Source: an uncultured Bacteroidales bacterium
GTDB lineage: Bacteria > Bacteroidota > Bacteroidia > Bacteroidales > Paludibacteraceae
Length of the DNA: 6,927 nt
Direction: 5' to 3'
Assembly: GCA_903899865.1 (NCBI GenBank)
Contig: CAIUKZ010000381.1
Coordinates: 1-6,927 of the forward strand
The position numbers and the translations under genes are program-made. Positions 5,176-6,927 of the stretch are shown here, piece after piece. Each line of letters begins with the position of its first letter. Positions within the stretch are counted from its first letter, which is position 1. The notes under the pieces are model-generated. The model was not told the DNA's origin and did not search any database. It saw nothing but the letters and a program-made list of their open reading frames with translations.

Positions 5176-5868
5176 ATGACAAAAAAAATGAATATGACAA
5201 GATATTTTCTCTGTCTTCTACTGCTGTTTACTTTCTCTTCGATTGTTATTTCTCAAGAAGCACACCACGATGAGTACATCGACAAAGTACAAAGGAATCG
5301 ATTTAGATATGGTCTAAATGGTGCTTTGGCTTTTACAAACTCTAAGGAAATTGGAGGTTTTGAAGCTGATTTTGATATACGATATCGGGTGTTGGACAAT
5401 CTGAATGTAGGGGCTAGAATGAGCTATTCTGACATCGTCAAAGACAGAGGAACAAGAGGTGATGGAGATATTCAATACTTCACATCCTCAGTTATCATTG
5501 CAGGCATAGTGCATTCCGATTATTATTTTAATGTTTATCCAAGTCCATTTTCTCCCTTCGTAGGTCTTGGTTTTGGTGTGTATGATGTTTCTACTATTTC
5601 TATTCGAACAGGTGGTGATGTAGTCAAAAACAGAGGTTATGCTGTTGAATATAAATTTGGCGGAGTGATACGTGGCGGTTTTGAGTATAAACGACTTAGA
5701 GTAGCATTGGAATATAATCTAATCCCTCTCACCCAATTATACGATCAAGATAAAAACACTCCACCTTATTACATCATAGACAATACTCCCAAACCCAATA
5801 GTTACTTATCCCTGCGTGTAGGATTTTTCATAGGAGGTAGAGCTTGGGGTGATGATCACCGTGAGTAA
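5176..5868 (+). CDS. Small outer-membrane beta-barrel protein, function unknown
   Basis: From the chosen start the protein has 230 residues. Residues 1-26 are a Sec signal peptide: basic start, hydrophobic run FLCLLLLFTF, and a likely cut before Gln27 (VIS/QEA), a common pattern in this phylum. The mature part alternates polar and nonpolar residues in strand-length stretches rich in Gly, Tyr and Phe, for example 43-55, 61-84, 126-140, 160-184 and 209-220. This suits an eight-strand barrel of the OmpA/OmpW-like kind. The last strand (YLSLRVGFFIGG) is followed by a short polar tail without a final aromatic residue. An in-frame ATG at 5125 would add 17 residues ahead of the signal and lies upstream of the predicted transcript start, so I reject it; Met at 5188 or 5194 is also possible. 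The gene is probably co-transcribed with the phosphoesterase. Family and substrate are not recognised. Confidence 0.8.
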   Translation: MTKKMNMTRYFLCLLLLFTFSSIVISQEAHHDEYIDKVQRNRFRYGLNGALAFTNSKEIGGFEADFDIRYRVLDNLNVGARMSYSDIVKDRGTRGDGDIQYFTSSVIIAGIVHSDYYFNVYPSPFSPFVGLGFGVYDVSTISIRTGGDVVKNRGYAVEYKFGGVIRGGFEYKRLRVALEYNLIPLTQLYDQDKNTPPYYIIDNTPKPNSYLSLRVGFFIGGRAWGDDHRE

Positions 5869-5876
5869 AGAAGGAT

Positions 5877-6374
5877 ATGACAAAAATTGGTCTATTGTCT
5901 GATACGCATGGAATGCTGGATGAGCGGGTCTTAGAGCATTTCAAACAATGTGATGAAATTTGGCACTGTGGCGACTGGGGGTCATTGGAAGTGTTCAATC
6001 GTCTCAGCAAATACAAGCCATTACGCGGAGTATGGGGCAATATTGATGGATACGAATTAAGGAGTACCTTTCCGCAGCACAATCGATTTATGTGTGAGGG
6101 CATAAAAGTATGGATGACTCACATAGGAGGATATCCAGGCAAGTATGATTCTGCGGTACGTACTGCTATTTATGAGCAACCTCCAAAATTGTTTGTATGC
6201 GGTCATTCACACATCCTCAAAGTGCAATATGACAAGCAACTGGATCTTCTCCATATCAACCCTGGTGCTGCCGGCAAGTATGGTTTTCATAAAGTACAAA
6301 CCTTAGTCAGATTTGAAATTGACGCTGATAAGATTCAAAATCTGGAGGTGATAGAATTGGATATCAAAAAATAA
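5877..6374 (+). CDS. Metallophosphoesterase, YfcE/MJ0936-like
   Basis: This 165-residue cytoplasmic protein is a compact calcineurin-like phosphoesterase of the family that includes YfcE and MJ0936, which hydrolyse phosphodiesters in vitro. All the two-metal ligands are visible: Asp9 and His11 (SDTHG), Asp33 (HCGDWG), Asn55 (GVWGNID), His82 (MTHIGG), and His110 and His112 (CGHSH). NPGA at 128-131 is the usual closing motif. The length is normal for the family and no residue is missing. Its natural substrate cannot be told from sequence. It begins 8 bases after the barrel gene stop, with AAGAAGGAT directly before the ATG; that purine run is unusually close for a ribosome site, so translation may be coupled to the upstream gene. 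Confidence 0.93.
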   Translation: MTKIGLLSDTHGMLDERVLEHFKQCDEIWHCGDWGSLEVFNRLSKYKPLRGVWGNIDGYELRSTFPQHNRFMCEGIKVWMTHIGGYPGKYDSAVRTAIYEQPPKLFVCGHSHILKVQYDKQLDLLHINPGAAGKYGFHKVQTLVRFEIDADKIQNLEVIELDIKK

Positions 6375-6438
6375 CACATTGTTGGCACTGTTTTTGATAG
6401 TTGAAATTTTAAAAATAAAATTAAATCTGCGCATCCCA

Positions 6439-6927
6439 ATGAAAACAAAACCACTTTATTCTCTATTGTCCATTGCATTAGCAATGGTAATCCTTATGAC
6501 TAGCTGTGTCAGTTCTACGCTCATTCAAAGTAATCCTCCAGGCGCCAAAGTTACTATTGATGGTATGCCTGCTGGAGTAACACCGCTGGACTATTCTGAC
6601 ATGAAAATTGTAGCCAGTACCACTGAAATCAAGTTGGAAAAACCTGGATTCGAAACCAAATATGTTAGATTGGAAAAAAACGAACAGGTGGACGTGGGTG
6701 CACTTATTGGAGGACTTATTTGTTACGTTCCTTTCTTGTGGATAATGAGGTATTCGCCATATCATAATTACGAGCTAGAGCCCTTAGCAAAAACGGATTT
6801 TCAAAATGCCCCCTCTCAACAAGAGCAAAGCTCAACACCTCTACAAAACTCAAATTTGAAAATTGAAAAAATGCGAGAATTGAAAAAAATGTTGGACGAA
6901 AATTTGATTTCGAAGGAAGACTTCGAA
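6439..6927 (+). CDS. PEGA-like lipoprotein with C-terminal SHOCT-like helix, 3' end missing
   Basis: The frame is open for 163 codons to the window edge, so the C-terminus is not seen. Residues 1-22 are a lipoprotein signal with Cys23 in LMTSC. Residues about 28-80 resemble a PEGA domain: SNPPGAKVTIDG (31-42), then GVTPL (46-50), and a strand ending in KPGFETKYVRLEK. A hydrophobic stretch at 86-103, including GGLICYVPFLW, follows. After a Gln/Ser-rich linker (about 118-140), residues 141-163 match the SHOCT pattern: basic helix, LKKMLDENLISKEDFE. SHOCT domains are short and terminal, so I expect the stop within roughly ten codons past the edge. PEGA domains are extracytoplasmic folds, whereas SHOCT is often found on oligomeric cytoplasmic or membrane proteins; the pairing gives no specific function. 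The gene starts 64 bases after the phosphoesterase. No Shine-Dalgarno sequence is seen. Confidence 0.85.
   Translation, partial: MKTKPLYSLLSIALAMVILMTSCVSSTLIQSNPPGAKVTIDGMPAGVTPLDYSDMKIVASTTEIKLEKPGFETKYVRLEKNEQVDVGALIGGLICYVPFLWIMRYSPYHNYELEPLAKTDFQNAPSQQEQSSTPLQNSNLKIEKMRELKKMLDENLISKEDFE

Noticed and set aside
6401..6429. A promoter-like TTG, 18 bases, TAAATCTG ahead of the PEGA lipoprotein gene
   Set aside because: The -7 box has one mismatch and the transcript would start only a few bases before the ATG at 6439, making a nearly leaderless mRNA. It is possible but too weak to list.

Overview
The window reads as chromosomal DNA from a member of the Bacteroidota, probably Cytophagia- or Sphingobacteriia-like; that placement is inferred from sequence style, not from a search. 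The DNA is AT-rich. Most starts lack a Shine-Dalgarno sequence. Several genes have the phylum's promoter form (TTG, about 19 bases, TAnnTTTG). The proteins are also typical of the phylum: an OmpA lipoprotein with a coiled-coil stalk, a di-haem peroxidase lipoprotein, a long pyrophosphate-dependent phosphofructokinase and a small outer-membrane barrel.

Layout. Bases 1-311 hold no gene but contain a nine-unit tandem array (161-296) of 14-18 base units, each centred on a tiny GNA-loop hairpin. On the minus strand follow an OmpA-family lipoprotein (312-1280) and, upstream of it, a di-haem cytochrome c peroxidase (1668-2777). They are separated by a near-perfect terminator hairpin (1578-1624). A 462-base divergent intergenic region (2778-3239) carries candidate promoters for both directions and an inverted repeat between them. 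On the plus strand lie pfp (3240-4892) with its own terminator (4921-4954), then a stretch with two further hairpins, one of 74 bases. Next come a beta-barrel protein (5176-5868), a metallophosphoesterase 8 bases downstream (5877-6374) and a PEGA/SHOCT-type lipoprotein (6439 onward) cut by the window end.

Function. Four of the six proteins are predicted to be exported to the envelope: OmpA stalk, peroxidase, barrel and PEGA lipoprotein. The OmpA protein would tie the outer membrane to peptidoglycan. The peroxidase would remove hydrogen peroxide outside the cytoplasm. PFP is a cytoplasmic glycolytic/gluconeogenic enzyme. The barrel and phosphoesterase look co-transcribed, but no shared pathway is evident.

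The genes are ordinary. The more unusual signals are in the non-coding DNA: the mini-hairpin array beside ompA, the consecutive stem-loops between pfp and the barrel gene, and the inverted repeat between the divergent promoters. I saw no CRISPR array, insertion sequence, tRNA, rRNA, phage gene or recognisable defence system.
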